In this document: one piece after another, positions 54,273-63,977 of the stretch
Layout: the number at the start of each line of letters is the position of its first letter
Numbering within the stretch: position 1 is the stretch's first letter
NCBI RefSeq assembly: GCF_015142735.1
Contig: NZ_JACSPN010000003.1
Location: 171,900 to 235,899 of the forward strand
Origin: Oerskovia douganii
Lineage (GTDB): Bacteria > Actinomycetota > Actinomycetes > Actinomycetales > Cellulomonadaceae
Length of the DNA stretch: 64,000 nt
Direction: 5' to 3'
Program-made: the position numbers and the translations under genes
The notes under the pieces: model-generated
Told to the model about the DNA's origin: nothing
Database searches by the model: none
What the model saw: the letters and a program-made list of their open reading frames with translations, nothing else

Positions 54273-54678
54273 GCGTACCTCCGCCGGACGACGTGCGACG
54301 ACGAGACAGATCGGGTCGACGGGCGGCACGGTGCGCGCACGACGGCTCGGGAGCGGCGGCGGCGATGACGTCGGGACGGGCAGTGACACCCCTGCGTGCC
54401 TGTCACGACGACCGGTGGTCCGGTGGAGCGGGACCTCCTGCGGTGTCGTGCTCCGAATCTAGAGCGGGTGAAGTCCGCGGGGAAGCCGTACGGTGCCCGG
54501 TATGCGCGCTCCGTCCGATGTGCGCCCACATCTCCACACGTCGGCAACCCGGTGGTAACGCGAGGTCGCACGGGCTGACGCCGCGTTCACGCGGACGTCA
54601 CGCGCGGTGCTCGCGGACGTGCGGCGCTCGGGCCCGTACGGCGCTCGCGGACGTGCCCGACGGCTCGTGCACGGGCCG
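54273..54678. other. Gene-free region upstream of the GT2 operon
   Basis: This 406-bp stretch has no convincing gene. It must hold the promoter of the leftward GT2 operon; a -10-like TAGATT (minus strand, 54461-54456) is one candidate. The right end has a 14-bp direct repeat, GCTCGCGGACGTGC, at 54609-54622 and 54643-54656. I looked for c-di-GMP (GEMM) and c-di-AMP riboswitches, which often precede polysaccharide genes, and recognised none. Confidence 0.5.
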
Positions 54679-55446
54679 TCAGGCCAGGCGCGCCACCCGG
54701 CGCGGGGCGGCGACCGCTCCCGTGATCGCCGCGATGATCTCCTCGTAGCTCGTGCCGGGACCGGAGAACGAGCCGTTGTTGCGCCCGTGGCGCAGCACCT
54801 CGATCCGGTCCGCGACCGCGCGCACGTCGGTCATGTTGTGGCTGATGAGGACCACGGCGTGGCCCAGGTCGCGCAGGCGCTCGATGTGCGTGAGGACCTC
54901 GGCGGTCTGCGACACGGACAGCGAGGCCGTGGGCTCGTCGAGCACCACGATGCGCGGGGCGCCCAGGAGCGTGCGGGCGATCGCGACGCTCTGGCGCTGC
55001 CCGCCCGACAGGTCGGAGACGAGCGTGCGCACCGAGGGGATGCGGGACGTGAGGTCGCGCAGGATCCGGCGTGCGTTCTCCTCCATCGCGGCCTCGTCGA
55101 GGCGCGGTCCGTGCCGCAGCTCGCGCCCCAGGTAGAGGTTGGACACGACGTCGAGGTTGTCGCACAGCGCGAGGTCCTGGAAGACCGTCGCGATGCCGAG
55201 CGCGTGCGCGGCCGCCGGGTTCGGGATGGTGACGGGGACGCCGTCGGACTCGATGATGCCCGCGTCCGGGGTCAGGACGCCCGCGATGACCTTGGCGAGA
55301 GTCGACTTGCCGGCGGCGTTGTCGCCGACGAGGGCGACGACCTCGCCGCGGTGCACCTCGAGGTCGATCCCCTCGAGGGCGCGGACGGCGCCGAAGGACT
55401 TGTCGATGCCGTGCAACGACAGGGCGGGGAGGGTGGGGCTGCTCAC
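54679..55446 (-). CDS. Sugar ABC transporter ATP-binding protein, single NBD (orphan)
   Basis: The 255-residue ATPase resembles the FrcA/RbsA-like single-NBD subfamily: GDNAAGKSTLAKV (Walker A), FQDLALCDNLDVVSNLYLG (Q-loop region), LSGGQRQSVAIARTL (signature), VVLDEPTASLS (Walker B) and ISHN. Its GTG start overlaps the stop of a 30-codon ORF (GTGA). No permease or binding-protein gene is next to it, although a complete importer lies across the divergent promoter region. It might energise another permease elsewhere or be a remnant of a deleted importer. Confidence 0.88.
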   Translation of the reverse strand: MSSPTLPALSLHGIDKSFGAVRALEGIDLEVHRGEVVALVGDNAAGKSTLAKVIAGVLTPDAGIIESDGVPVTIPNPAAAHALGIATVFQDLALCDNLDVVSNLYLGRELRHGPRLDEAAMEENARRILRDLTSRIPSVRTLVSDLSGGQRQSVAIARTLLGAPRIVVLDEPTASLSVSQTAEVLTHIERLRDLGHAVVLISHNMTDVRAVADRIEVLRHGRNNGSFSGPGTSYEEIIAAITGAVAAPRRVARLA

Positions 55447-55535
55447 GTCGTGTCACCTGTTCGTGCTCGGGCGTCCGAGGACGCCGTCGTGCCCGCCACG
55501 TCGTCGTGGCGAGGCGTTGCTGCGGTCGTGGTCAT
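55443..55535 (-). CDS. 30-codon ORF coupled to both neighbours (possible permease scar or small protein)
   Basis: ATG at 55535 overlaps the ROK stop (ATGA) and the ORF ends TGA within the next GTG (GTGA). The 30 residues run MTTTAATPRHDDVAGTTASS to ARARTGDTT. They are hydrophilic and resemble the cytoplasmic N-terminal leader of a sugar ABC permease that lacks its membrane part. It could be an in-frame deletion scar or a real small protein. Translational coupling of three genes is intact. Confidence 0.45.
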   Translation of the reverse strand: MTTTAATPRHDDVAGTTASSDARARTGDTT

Positions 55536-56785
55536 GGGCGGTCCCCCTGCGAGGTGGGGCCCTGGTCCCCGGCGGCGACGACCCCCAGGGGGCCCGGCGC
55601 GCCCGGCGCGAGGCGTACGTCGCTCGCGACGTCGGTCGACTGCAGGGCGAGCGCGAGCGCGCCCATGACCTCGGCGCGGGCGCCGAGCTCGGAGAGCACG
55701 ACCTCGACCGGCGCGATCGTGTTGGGGACGAGGTGGCGCCGGAGCGCGTCGCGCAGCGGACCGGCGAGGATCTCCCCGGTCTCGGCGAGCTCGCCCCCCA
55801 CGACGACGACCTGGGGGTTCATGGCGCTCGCGAGCGTCGCGACCGCGATGCCGATGCGGTCTCCCGCGTCCGCGACCACGCGCCGGCACCCCGGGTCGCC
55901 GTCGAGCGCGCGGGCGATGACGTCGCGCAGCGTGAGGTCGCCGTGGCTCGTGCGCAGCAGGTCGAGCAGGGCGTTCGAGCCCACGACCGTGTCGAGGCAG
56001 CCGCGGTTGCCGCAGCGGCAGATGGGGCCCGCGGGGTCCACCTGGATGTGCCCGATCTCGCCGGCCGTGCCCGCGTAGCCGCGATGGACGTTCCCGCCGA
56101 CGACGACGCCGGCCCCGGTCCCGTACGAGACCCGCACGAACACCGAGTCGCGGTAGGCGCGTGCGGCGCCGAGCTCGGCCTCGGCGAGAGCTGCGAGGTT
56201 GGCGTCGTTGTCGACGACGACGGGGCGTGCCAGGCGCTTGGACATGACCTGGCCGACGTGCAGGTCGTCCCAGCCGCGCATGACGCCGCGCACCGAGATC
56301 ATCCCCGTCGAGATGTCGACGGGGGCGGGGAGGGCCATGCCGACCGTCAGGAGCTCGTCGGTCGAGGCGCCGACACGTTCCAGGAGGTCCATGACGAGCA
56401 GCGCGGCACGGTCGAGGCCCGTGTCGACGCGGTGGTCCACGGGCAGCGGCATCTGCTGCTCGGCGACGATCGTGCGCCCGAAGTCGCCCAGCGCGACCTT
56501 GAGGTGGCGGTGGCCGAACTGGATGCCGGCGACGAGGCCGAGCTGACGTGCGAGGGTCACCTTGAGCGCCCGGCGACCCGAGCGGGAGGTGGGTCGGGTG
56601 TCGACGACCCCTGCCTGGGTCAGCTCCTTGACGATGGTGGAGACCGTCGCGGTGGACAGCCCCGTGGCCTCGGCGAGCTCGACCTGGGTGAGGCCGCCGT
56701 AGCGTTTCACCGCATCCACGATGCGTGTTCGGTTCGCTTCTCGGAGTGAGGTCTGCGAGCCGGGCGTGGACCGGTCGTTGTTCAC
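55532..56785 (-). CDS. ROK-family transcriptional regulator
   Basis: The 417-residue regulator has an N-terminal winged HTH (QTSLREANRTRIVDAVKRYGGLTQVELAEATGLSTATVSTIVKELTQAGVV), then a ROK sugar-kinase-like domain with GHIQVDPAGPICRCGNRGCLD, whose Cys/His cluster binds zinc. GTG at 56785 is preferred; TACTCT lies 7 nt before it, compatible with a leaderless mRNA. An in-frame GTG at 56893 would add 36 residues but would overlap the operator-like palindrome. It is divergent from the ChvE-type importer it probably controls. Confidence 0.9.
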   Translation of the reverse strand: MNNDRSTPGSQTSLREANRTRIVDAVKRYGGLTQVELAEATGLSTATVSTIVKELTQAGVVDTRPTSRSGRRALKVTLARQLGLVAGIQFGHRHLKVALGDFGRTIVAEQQMPLPVDHRVDTGLDRAALLVMDLLERVGASTDELLTVGMALPAPVDISTGMISVRGVMRGWDDLHVGQVMSKRLARPVVVDNDANLAALAEAELGAARAYRDSVFVRVSYGTGAGVVVGGNVHRGYAGTAGEIGHIQVDPAGPICRCGNRGCLDTVVGSNALLDLLRTSHGDLTLRDVIARALDGDPGCRRVVADAGDRIGIAVATLASAMNPQVVVVGGELAETGEILAGPLRDALRRHLVPNTIAPVEVVLSELGARAEVMGALALALQSTDVASDVRLAPGAPGPLGVVAAGDQGPTSQGDRP

Positions 56786-56874
56786 AGGCAGCAGAGTACA
56801 CGCTGGTGAAGGCCGGAGAATCGGTGCGACACGGCGGTTCCTGACCGCCGGCGGCGTGGCATCGCTCCCACTCT

Positions 56875-56950
56875 GTGTTTGAGTCTCGAACACAATTAGG
56901 TCACGAACTGGTTACTGCGCTTGACGCTCTAACTCAAGGCTGGCTAGTTT
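56875..56950 (+). promoter_or_regulatory. Operator palindrome and promoter of the sugar importer operon
   Basis: GTGTTTGAGTCTCGAACAC (56875-56893) is a near-perfect inverted repeat (7 of 8 arm positions) in the divergent region. TTGACG (56921-56926) and TAGTTT (56945-56950), 18 bp apart, form a good promoter for the importer genes. CTTGA-N9-TCAAG (56920-56938) overlaps its -35. The ROK protein is the natural candidate ligand for one or both sites. Confidence 0.65.
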
Positions 56951-57056
56951 CGCTGCAGTGCCGACCGAGGCGACGCGGACCCGTTCCGCGGCTCGGAGGC
57001 ATCCCGGGTCTCACAGCCGAGGCCCGCCCCTGGTTCGAAGACGAAAGGGAATGACG

Positions 57057-58184
57057 ATGACGTCTATGCGCAAGGCGGTCGCGGCCGCTGCCGGAGTGAC
57101 TCTGCTGTTCGGTGCCCTCACGGCCTGCAGCTCCGAGCGTTCGGGTGGGGAGTCCGGTGGCGACGAGACCGGAGGCGGCGACACGCCCCTGATCGGCATC
57201 GCGATGCCGACCCGGAGCCTCGAGCGCTGGAACAACGACGGGGCCCACCTCGAGGAGCTCCTCGCCGGCTCCGGCTACGAGACCACGCTGCAGTACGCGG
57301 ACAACAAGGTCGACCAGCAGATCACCCAGCTCCAGAACATGATCAACCAGGGCGCCGACGTCCTGGTGATCGCCTCGATCGACGGCACGGCCCTCGGCCC
57401 GGTCCTCGACGCCGCGGCCAAGGAGGAGATCCCGGTCATCGCGTACGACCGCCTCATCAACGACTCCGAGCACGTCGACTACTACGCGACGTTCGACAAC
57501 GAGAAGGTCGGCACGCTCCAGGGCGAGTTCATCGTCGAGACGCTCGGCCTCGAGGGCAACGCCGGTCCGTTCAACCTCGAGCCCTTCGCCGGGTCGCCCG
57601 ACGACAACAACGCCCGCTTCTTCTTCAAGGGTGCCTGGGACGTCCTGACCCCCTACGTCGAGTCGGGCCAGCTCGTCGTGCCCTCGGGCAAGGCGCCCGC
57701 CACGGTCGACGACTGGACCACGATCGGCATCCAGGGCTGGGAGTCCGCCAAGGCCCAGTCCGAGATGGAGAACCGCCTCAACTCGTTCTACACGGACAAG
57801 AAGGTCAACGTCGTCCTGTCGCCCAACGACTCGCTCGCGCTCGGCATCGAGCAGGCGCTCGAGGGCAGCGGCTACGCGGTCGGCGCGGGCTGGCCGCTCG
57901 TCACGGGCCAGGACGCCGACGAGGCCAACGTCAAGAACATGCTCGCGGGCAAGCAGGCCATGACGGTCTGGAAGGACACCCGTACGCTCGGCGACCAGGT
58001 CGCCAAGATGGTCGGGCAGATCGTCGAGGGCGAAGAGGTCGAGGTCAACGACACCGAGACCTACGACAACGGCGTCAAGGTCGTGCCGTCGTTCCTCCTC
58101 GACCCGCAGGTCGTCACCGCGGACACCGTCCAGACGTCGCTCGTCGACTCCGGCTTCTACACGGCCGACAAGCTCGGCCTCTGA
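57057..58184 (+). CDS. chvE: Multiple-sugar binding lipoprotein (ChvE type)
   Basis: The 375-residue protein has a lipoprotein signal (LLFGALTACSS, Cys near 23), a Gly/Ser linker, and a ChvE/XylF-like periplasmic-binding domain (IGIAMPTRSLERWNNDGAHLEELL ... ADVLVIASIDGTALG ... LSPNDSLALGIEQALEGSGYAVG). The segment IAYDRLI is typical of the ChvE/XylF group. ATG at 57057 is preferred over 57051 because AAAGGGA has correct spacing. The ligand is an aldopentose or hexose; which one is not shown. Two hairpins follow before the ATPase gene. Confidence 0.9.
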   Translation: MTSMRKAVAAAAGVTLLFGALTACSSERSGGESGGDETGGGDTPLIGIAMPTRSLERWNNDGAHLEELLAGSGYETTLQYADNKVDQQITQLQNMINQGADVLVIASIDGTALGPVLDAAAKEEIPVIAYDRLINDSEHVDYYATFDNEKVGTLQGEFIVETLGLEGNAGPFNLEPFAGSPDDNNARFFFKGAWDVLTPYVESGQLVVPSGKAPATVDDWTTIGIQGWESAKAQSEMENRLNSFYTDKKVNVVLSPNDSLALGIEQALEGSGYAVGAGWPLVTGQDADEANVKNMLAGKQAMTVWKDTRTLGDQVAKMVGQIVEGEEVEVNDTETYDNGVKVVPSFLLDPQVVTADTVQTSLVDSGFYTADKLGL

Positions 58185-58189
58185 CCCGA

Positions 58190-58296
58190 CGTGGCGTGCC
58201 CGGCCCCGGGGCACCGTTCCCCGGGGCCGCCCCACGCCACGCGCAGCAGGACGGGCGACGGCCCGTCGCCGCGGCACCACCGCGGTGACGGGCCGT
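58190..58296 (+). terminator. Two intercistronic hairpins in the sugar importer operon
   Basis: CGTGGCGTG (58190-58198) pairs with CACGCCACG (58233-58241), with GGCCCCGGGG/CCCCGGGGCC inside. ACGGCCCGTC (58258-58267) pairs with GACGGGCCGT (58287-58296), with an inner CCGCGG/CCGCGG pair. They lie between the binding-protein gene and gguA, where partial termination or mRNA stabilisation would keep binding protein in excess. Confidence 0.65.
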
Positions 58297-58328
58297 CGAG
58301 AAGGAACGGACGAGTGAGGAGCTGACCC

Positions 58329-59879
58329 ATGGCCAGCGAGAGCAACATCCTCGAGATGCGGGGGATCACCAAGGAGTTCCCCGGCGTCAAGGCCCTGCAG
58401 GACGTCACGCTGGACGTGCGCCGCGGCGAGGTCCACGCGATCTGCGGGGAGAACGGGGCCGGGAAGTCGACCCTGATGAAGGTGCTGTCGGGCGTCTACC
58501 CGCACGGCACGTACGACGGCACGATCGTCATGGACGGCGAGGCGTGCGAGTTCAGGACCATCCGGGACAGCGAGGCCCGCGGGATCGTCATCATCCACCA
58601 GGAGCTGGCGCTCGTGCCGCACCTGTCGATCGCGGAGAACATCTTCCTCGGCAACGAGAAGGCGACCGCGGGCGTCGTCGACTGGCACCGCACCACGAGC
58701 GAGGCCGCGGCCCTGCTCGAGCGCGTGGGGCTGTCCGAGAACCCCGCGACCAAGGCCATGGACATCGGCGTCGGCAAGCAGCAGCTCGTCGAGATCGCCA
58801 AGGCGCTGTCCAAGCGCGTGGACCTGCTCATCCTCGACGAGCCCACCGCGGCGCTCAACGACGAGGACAGCGCCCACCTCCTCAAGCTGATCGACGAGTT
58901 CCGCAGCCACGGGATCACCTGCATCATCATCAGCCACAAGCTCAACGAGATCGCCGCGATCGCCGACCGCGTGACCATCCTCCGCGACGGCGCGACGATC
59001 GAGACCCTCGACCTGCACGGTGACGAGCCCGTGACCGAGGACCGCATCATCCGCGGCATGGTCGGTCGCTCGCTCGACAGCCGCTTCCCGGACCACGAGC
59101 CGACGATCGGCGAGGAGGTCCTGCGCATCGAGGACTGGACGGTCCACCACCCGATCGACACCGAGCGCGTCGTCGTCGACCACGCGAACCTGTTCGTGCG
59201 CGCGGGCGAGATCGTGGGCATGGCCGGCCTCATGGGAGCCGGGCGCACCGAGCTCGCGATGAGCGTGTTCGGCCACTCGTACGGCTCCCGGATCTCCGGG
59301 ACGGTCCTCAAGAACGGATCGCCGATCAGGACCCGCAACGTCGCCGAGGCGATCGGGCACGGGCTGGCCTACGCGACCGAGGACCGCAAGCGGTACGGAC
59401 TCAACCTCATCCAGACGATCCGGGAGAACATCTCGGCCTCGGCCCTGGGCAAGGTGTCCCGCTGGGGCGTCGTCGACTCGCAGGCCGAGACGCAGGTCGC
59501 CGAGCGCTACCGCACGGACTTCCGCATCAAGGCGCCCACGGTCGAGGCCGTCGCGGGCAAGCTCTCGGGCGGGAACCAGCAGAAGGTCGTCCTGTCGAAG
59601 TGGGTGTACTCCGACCCGGACGTCCTCATCCTCGACGAGCCGACCCGTGGCATCGACGTGGGTGCCAAGTACGAGATCTACGCGATCATCAACGCCCTCG
59701 CCGACGCCGGCAAGGCCGTGATCGTCATCTCCTCCGAGCTCCCCGAGCTCATCGGCCTGTGCGACCGCGTCTACGCGATGAGCCAGGGCCGGATCACCGG
59801 CGAGGTGGCGCGAGCCGACGCCACCCAGGAAGCACTGATGCACTACATGACCATGGACAAGGGAGTCGACGTCCGATGA
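58329..59879 (+). CDS. gguA: Sugar ABC importer, tandem ATP-binding protein
   Basis: The 516-residue GguA/XylG-like protein has two fused NBDs. NBD1 has [36 protein letters not shown] and [15 protein letters not shown]2 has the variant [16 protein letters not shown]alker [23 protein letters not shown] and [25 protein letters not shown] precedes the ATG. Its stop overlaps the permease start by 4 bp (ATGA), so it couples to gguB. Confidence 0.95.
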   Translation: MASESNILEMRGITKEFPGVKALQDVTLDVRRGEVHAICGENGAGKSTLMKVLSGVYPHGTYDGTIVMDGEACEFRTIRDSEARGIVIIHQELALVPHLSIAENIFLGNEKATAGVVDWHRTTSEAAALLERVGLSENPATKAMDIGVGKQQLVEIAKALSKRVDLLILDEPTAALNDEDSAHLLKLIDEFRSHGITCIIISHKLNEIAAIADRVTILRDGATIETLDLHGDEPVTEDRIIRGMVGRSLDSRFPDHEPTIGEEVLRIEDWTVHHPIDTERVVVDHANLFVRAGEIVGMAGLMGAGRTELAMSVFGHSYGSRISGTVLKNGSPIRTRNVAEAIGHGLAYATEDRKRYGLNLIQTIRENISASALGKVSRWGVVDSQAETQVAERYRTDFRIKAPTVEAVAGKLSGGNQQKVVLSKWVYSDPDVLILDEPTRGIDVGAKYEIYAIINALADAGKAVIVISSELPELIGLCDRVYAMSQGRITGEVARADATQEALMHYMTMDKGVDVR

Positions 59880-61048
59880 ACGCCGTCAGGGAATACCTCG
59901 GCCGCAACGTCCGCCAGTACGGCATCGTCGCGGCACTGCTCGTGATCGTCCTGCTGTTCCAGGTCCTCACGGACGGGCGCCTGCTGTACCCGAACAACGT
60001 CGCGAGCCTCATCCAGCAGAACGCCTACGTGATGATCCTGGCGATCGGCATGGTCATGGTGATCGTGGCCGGGCACATCGACCTGTCGGTCGGTTCGGTC
60101 GTCGCGTTCGTCGGCGGGCTGTGCGCCATCATGATGAGCCAGTGGGAGCTGCCGTGGCTCCTGGCGGTCGTCCTGTCCCTCGGGGTCGGTGCGCTCGTCG
60201 GGATGTGGCAGGGCTTCTGGGTCGCGTACGTCGGGATACCGGCGTTCATCGTGACGCTCGCGGGCATGCTGATCTTCCGTGGTCTGGCGATCGTCCTGGT
60301 CGGCACCACGGTCGCGGGCCTGCCCGCCGGGTTCATCGGGATCAGCAACGGGTCGGTGCCCAACTGGTTCGGGTTCGTGGGCGACCTCGACGTCGTGACG
60401 CTCGTGATCGGCGCGATCGGGATCGTGGCGTTCGCCGTCGCGCAGTGGCGCTCGCGGATGTCGCTGCGTCGTCACGAGCTCGCGGTCGAGCCGATGCCCG
60501 CGTTCGTCGTCAAGATCGTCCTGGCTGCGGTGCTCATCGGCGTCGTGACGTACTGGCTGTCGCTCAGCTCGGGCGGCACCCCGATCGTGCTGCTCATCGT
60601 CGGCGTCCTCATCATCGCGTACTCGTTCGTCCTCAACCGCAGCGTGTTCGGCCGGCACATCTACGCGATCGGCGGGAACCGTCACGCCGCGGTCCTGTCG
60701 GGCGTCAACTCGCGCCGGGTCGACTTCGGCATCTTCGTCAACATGGGCGTCCTCGCGGCGGTCGCGGCCGTCATCACGACGTCGCGTGCGGGGGCCGGCG
60801 TGGCTGCGGCGGGCATGAACTACGAGCTCGACGCGATCGCGGCCTGCTTCATCGGTGGGACCGCGGTCGCGGGCGGTGTGGGACGCGTGTCCGGCGCGAT
60901 GATCGGTGCGCTCATCATGGGCGTGCTCAACATGGGTCTGTCGATCATGGCCGTCGACGCCGCCTGGCAGCAGGCGATCAAGGGCCTGGTCCTGCTCCTC
61001 GCGGTCGCGTTCGACCTGCTGAGCAAGAGGCGTGCCGCGCTCGCCTGA
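59876..61048 (+). CDS. gguB: Sugar ABC importer permease
   Basis: The 390-residue permease is of the GguB/XylH type with about ten helices: [21 protein letters not shown] (the DLSVGS motif of the family), [41 protein letters not shown] (the EAA-like loop) and [31 protein letters not shown]. It forms the channel of the ChvE importer. A 20-bp hairpin terminator follows about 180 bp later. Confidence 0.95.
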   Translation: MNAVREYLGRNVRQYGIVAALLVIVLLFQVLTDGRLLYPNNVASLIQQNAYVMILAIGMVMVIVAGHIDLSVGSVVAFVGGLCAIMMSQWELPWLLAVVLSLGVGALVGMWQGFWVAYVGIPAFIVTLAGMLIFRGLAIVLVGTTVAGLPAGFIGISNGSVPNWFGFVGDLDVVTLVIGAIGIVAFAVAQWRSRMSLRRHELAVEPMPAFVVKIVLAAVLIGVVTYWLSLSSGGTPIVLLIVGVLIIAYSFVLNRSVFGRHIYAIGGNRHAAVLSGVNSRRVDFGIFVNMGVLAAVAAVITTSRAGAGVAAAGMNYELDAIAACFIGGTAVAGGVGRVSGAMIGALIMGVLNMGLSIMAVDAAWQQAIKGLVLLLAVAFDLLSKRRAALA

Positions 61049-61444
61049 GCCGGCACCTGGTGACGAGGGGGAGGGCGCACACCGTTCCCTGCGTCGCCGC
61101 CCGGCGGGGTGCGGGCGACGGGGGTCGCACGCACCCCCCCCCCCCGCCGTGGCGGGCCGGGGGGCCGCCGGCGGCCCCCGCCCCGGCCCCCCCCCGGGGG
61201 GGGGGGGGGCGGGGGCCGCCCGGGCCTGAACGAGACGGGCGGTCCGGCACGAGACGGGCCCCTGGGCGGGTGCCGGACCGCCCGTCTCGTGCGGGAGCAC
61301 CCGTCTCGCGGCGGCGGCCCGCCCGGCGGGGTGACCCGACCGTCCGAGGTGCGCTCCGCCGTCGGGCAGGGACGGGCTACCGCCCCGGCGTGGTGACCGG
61401 ACGACACGACCCGGCCGTCGCTCCCGCGCGCCGCGGACGTGGGC
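61049..61444. other. Gene-free region between gguB and the ZTP switch, with homopolymer tracts
   Basis: This 396-bp region has no gene. From 61134 to 61215 it holds a C12 run, several 4-6 base C/G runs, C9 directly followed by G14, and then G5. Such a run of homopolymers is unlike anything else in the window and may be a misassembly or low-quality stretch. The rest contains a strong hairpin (see next entry). Confidence 0.7.
61231..61289 (+). terminator. 20-bp hairpin terminator after the sugar importer operon
   Basis: The 20-nt block at 61231-61250 is a perfect match to the complement at 61270-61289 (arms begin CGAGACGGGCGG and end ACCGCCCGTCTCG), loop 19 nt. The same CGAGACGGG/CCCGTCTCG words recur around it at 61250 and 61300, so several nested foldings are possible. 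Confidence 0.85.
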
Positions 61445-61585
61445 TAGGATCGTGCACGTCGCGACTGGCGCACCCGCGCCCCGCACGCCGCCCTCCGGGA
61501 GGCCGCGGGACGGACGGGGATGGTGGATCACCACCGGGGAGCGGCATGCTGTGTAGACGACGGGTCGTTCGCCTGGGCCCCGGGT
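61445..61585 (+). ncRNA. ZTP riboswitch (pfl motif) upstream of glyA
   Basis: After a -10-like TAGGAT (61445-61450) the leader shows the pfl blocks CGACTGGCG (61462-61470), then, after a longer variable stem, ATCACCACCGGGGAGCGG (61527-61544), and finally TTCGCCTGGGCC (61568-61579). Layout and words match the switch before purH, with a larger internal stem. GlyA, and FolD behind it, make and interconvert one-carbon folates, so this riboswitch fits established biology. Aptamer begins near 61454. Confidence 0.9.
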
Positions 61586-61664
61586 CGCCCCCTGCGGGGA
61601 GCGTGCCCGGATGGAGCACGCCTTTCCGCGAGACCGTCATCCGCAGACACACGCAAGGAGACGC

Positions 61665-62951
61665 ATGAGCGCCCAGCCGGACAACGTCCTGAACCAGTCC
61701 CTGCTCGAGGTCGACCCGGAGATCGCCGCGGTCCTCGACGGAGAGCTCGCGCGCCAGCGCGACACCCTCGAGATGATCGCCTCGGAGAACTTCGTGCCGC
61801 GCGCGGTCCTGCAGGCGCAGGGCTCCGTCCTCACCAACAAGTACGCCGAGGGCTACCCGGGCCGCCGCTACTACGGCGGCTGCGAGCAGGTCGACGTCGC
61901 GGAGAACCTCGCGATCGCGCGCGCCAAGTCGCTGTTCGGCGCCGAGCACGCGAACGTCCAGCCGCACTCGGGCGCGACCGCGAACGCGGCCGTGCTGCAC
62001 GCCCTCATCAACAAGGGCGACAAGATCCTCGGCCTCGAGCTGGCGCACGGCGGCCACCTCACGCACGGCATGAAGATCAACTTCTCGGGCAAGCTGTACG
62101 ACGTCTCGGCGTACGGCGTGGACCCGCAGTCCTACCGCATCGAGATGGACGAGGTCCGCAAGACGGCCCTCGAGACGCGCCCCGACGTGATCATCGCCGG
62201 CTGGTCCGCGTACCCGCGCCACATCGACTTCGCGGCGTTCCGCGAGATCGCGGACGAGGTCGGTGCCAAGCTCTGGGTCGACATGGCGCACTTCGCCGGC
62301 CTGGTCGCCGCCGGGCTGCACCCGTCCCCGGTGCCCTACGCCGACGTCGTGTCCTCGACGGTCCACAAGACCATCGGCGGCCCCCGCTCGGGCTTCATCC
62401 TCTCCAAGGAGGAGTACGCCAAGAAGATCGACTCCGCGGTGTTCCCGGGTCAGCAGGGCGGCCCGCTCATGCACGTCGTCGCCGCGAAGGCCGTGTCCTT
62501 CAAGATCGCCGCCTCGGACGACTTCAAGGACCGCCAGGAGCGCACGCTGCGCGGCGCGAGCATCATCGCGGACCGCCTGGCCCAGCCCGACGTCGCCGAG
62601 AAGGGCGTGTCCGTCCTCACGGGCGGCACGGACGTCCACCTGGTGCTCGTGGACCTGCGCCACTCGGAGCTCGACGGCCAGCAGGCCGAGGACCTCCTGC
62701 ACGCCGTGGGCATCACGGTGAACCGCAACGCCGTGCCGTTCGACCCGCGCCCTCCGCGTGTCACGTCGGGCCTGCGCATCGGCACGCCCGCGCTCGCGAC
62801 GCGTGGCTTCGGCGACACCGAGTTCGCGGAGGTCGCGGAGATCATCGCGGCGACCCTCAAGGCCGGCGCGGGCGCCGACGTCGAGGGCCTGAGCGCTCGC
62901 GTGAGCAGGCTGACGGCCGACTTCCCGCTGTACCCGGGTCTGTCGCAGTAA
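61665..62951 (+). CDS. glyA: Serine hydroxymethyltransferase
   Basis: The 428-residue PLP enzyme converts serine and THF to glycine and methylene-THF. Marks are [37 protein letters not shown], the Lys-bearing [17 protein letters not shown] and [20 protein letters not shown] at 61665 is behind AAGGAG. It is separated from folD by 108 bp that hold a 15-bp hairpin. Confidence 0.97.
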   Translation: MSAQPDNVLNQSLLEVDPEIAAVLDGELARQRDTLEMIASENFVPRAVLQAQGSVLTNKYAEGYPGRRYYGGCEQVDVAENLAIARAKSLFGAEHANVQPHSGATANAAVLHALINKGDKILGLELAHGGHLTHGMKINFSGKLYDVSAYGVDPQSYRIEMDEVRKTALETRPDVIIAGWSAYPRHIDFAAFREIADEVGAKLWVDMAHFAGLVAAGLHPSPVPYADVVSSTVHKTIGGPRSGFILSKEEYAKKIDSAVFPGQQGGPLMHVVAAKAVSFKIAASDDFKDRQERTLRGASIIADRLAQPDVAEKGVSVLTGGTDVHLVLVDLRHSELDGQQAEDLLHAVGITVNRNAVPFDPRPPRVTSGLRIGTPALATRGFGDTEFAEVAEIIAATLKAGAGADVEGLSARVSRLTADFPLYPGLSQ

Positions 62952-62961
62952 GCCCGTGACC

Positions 62962-63024
62962 CGCTGGGTGCGGAGCGCCCGTCGTCGATCCGGCCGATCC
63001 GCGACAGGTGCTCCGCACCCAGCG
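62962..63024 (+). terminator. 15-bp hairpin between glyA and folD
   Basis: CGCTGGGTGCGGAGC (62962-62976) pairs perfectly with GCTCCGCACCCAGCG (63010-63024) around a 33-nt loop. It may attenuate readthrough from glyA into folD. Confidence 0.75.
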
Positions 63025-63059
63025 GTGTGCTCACCCCCGCCAGACCCTGAGGAGCCCCC

Positions 63060-63950
63060 ATGACCGCACAGATCCTGGACGGCAAGGCCACGGCCGCCGC
63101 CATCAAGTCCGAGCTCAAGACCCGCCTCGCGACCCTCGCCGAGCACGGCATCCTGCCGGGCCTCGGCACCCTCCTCGTCGGGGACGACCCGGGCTCGCAG
63201 TGGTACGTCGCGGGCAAGCACCGTGACTGCGCCGAGATCGGGCTCGCGTCGATCCGCGAGGACCTCCCGGCCGAGGCCACGCAGGAGGAGATCGAGGCCG
63301 CGGTCCGCCGCCTCAACGACGACCCCGCGTGCACGGGGTACATCGTGCAGCTCCCGCTGCCCAAGGGCATCGACACCAACCGCGTGCTCGAGCTCATCGA
63401 CCCCGACAAGGACGCCGACGGCCTGCACCCGACCAACCTCGGCCGCCTCGTGCTGCGCGTCAACGAGGAGGTCACGTCGCCGCTGCCGTGCACGCCGCGC
63501 GGCATCATCGAGCTCGTCGAGCGCCACGGGATCTCGCTCGCGGGCAAGGAGGTCGTGGTCGTGGGCCGCGGCGTGACCGTGGGCCGCTCGATCGGCCTGC
63601 TGCTCACGCGCCGTGCGGTCAACGCGACCGTGACGCTCACGCACACGGGCACCCAGGACCTGGCCTCGCTCGTCCGGCGCGCCGACGTCGTCGTGGCTGC
63701 CGCGGGCGTCCAGGGCATCATCACGCGCGACATGGTCAAGCCGGGCGCCGTCGTGATCGACGTGGGCGTCTCGCGCGAGGTCGACGAGGAGACCGGCAAG
63801 AGCCGCGTCGTCGGTGACGCCGACCCGGCCGTGGCCGAGGTCGCGGGCTGGATCTCCCCGAACCCCGGGGGCGTCGGCCCCATGACCCGCGCGATGCTGC
63901 TCGCGAACGTCGTCGACTCGGCCGAGCGCGCCGCGGGGATCACCGCCTGA
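63060..63950 (+). CDS. folD: Methylenetetrahydrofolate dehydrogenase / methenyltetrahydrofolate cyclohydrolase
   Basis: The 296-residue bifunctional enzyme links methylene-THF made by GlyA to 10-formyl-THF. Family marks are [80 protein letters not shown] and [17 protein letters not shown]. The [12 protein letters not shown] end is typical. ATG at 63060 is 108 bp after glyA. The gene is complete; the window ends 50 bp later in a poly-G run. Confidence 0.97.
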   Translation: MTAQILDGKATAAAIKSELKTRLATLAEHGILPGLGTLLVGDDPGSQWYVAGKHRDCAEIGLASIREDLPAEATQEEIEAAVRRLNDDPACTGYIVQLPLPKGIDTNRVLELIDPDKDADGLHPTNLGRLVLRVNEEVTSPLPCTPRGIIELVERHGISLAGKEVVVVGRGVTVGRSIGLLLTRRAVNATVTLTHTGTQDLASLVRRADVVVAAAGVQGIITRDMVKPGAVVIDVGVSREVDEETGKSRVVGDADPAVAEVAGWISPNPGGVGPMTRAMLLANVVDSAERAAGITA

Positions 63951-63977
63951 GGTTCCCGCTCCGCGGTACGTCGGGGC

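Noticed and set aside
54273..54678. c-di-GMP or c-di-AMP riboswitch before the GT2 operon
   Set aside because: Characteristic conserved words of these classes are not present on the minus strand.
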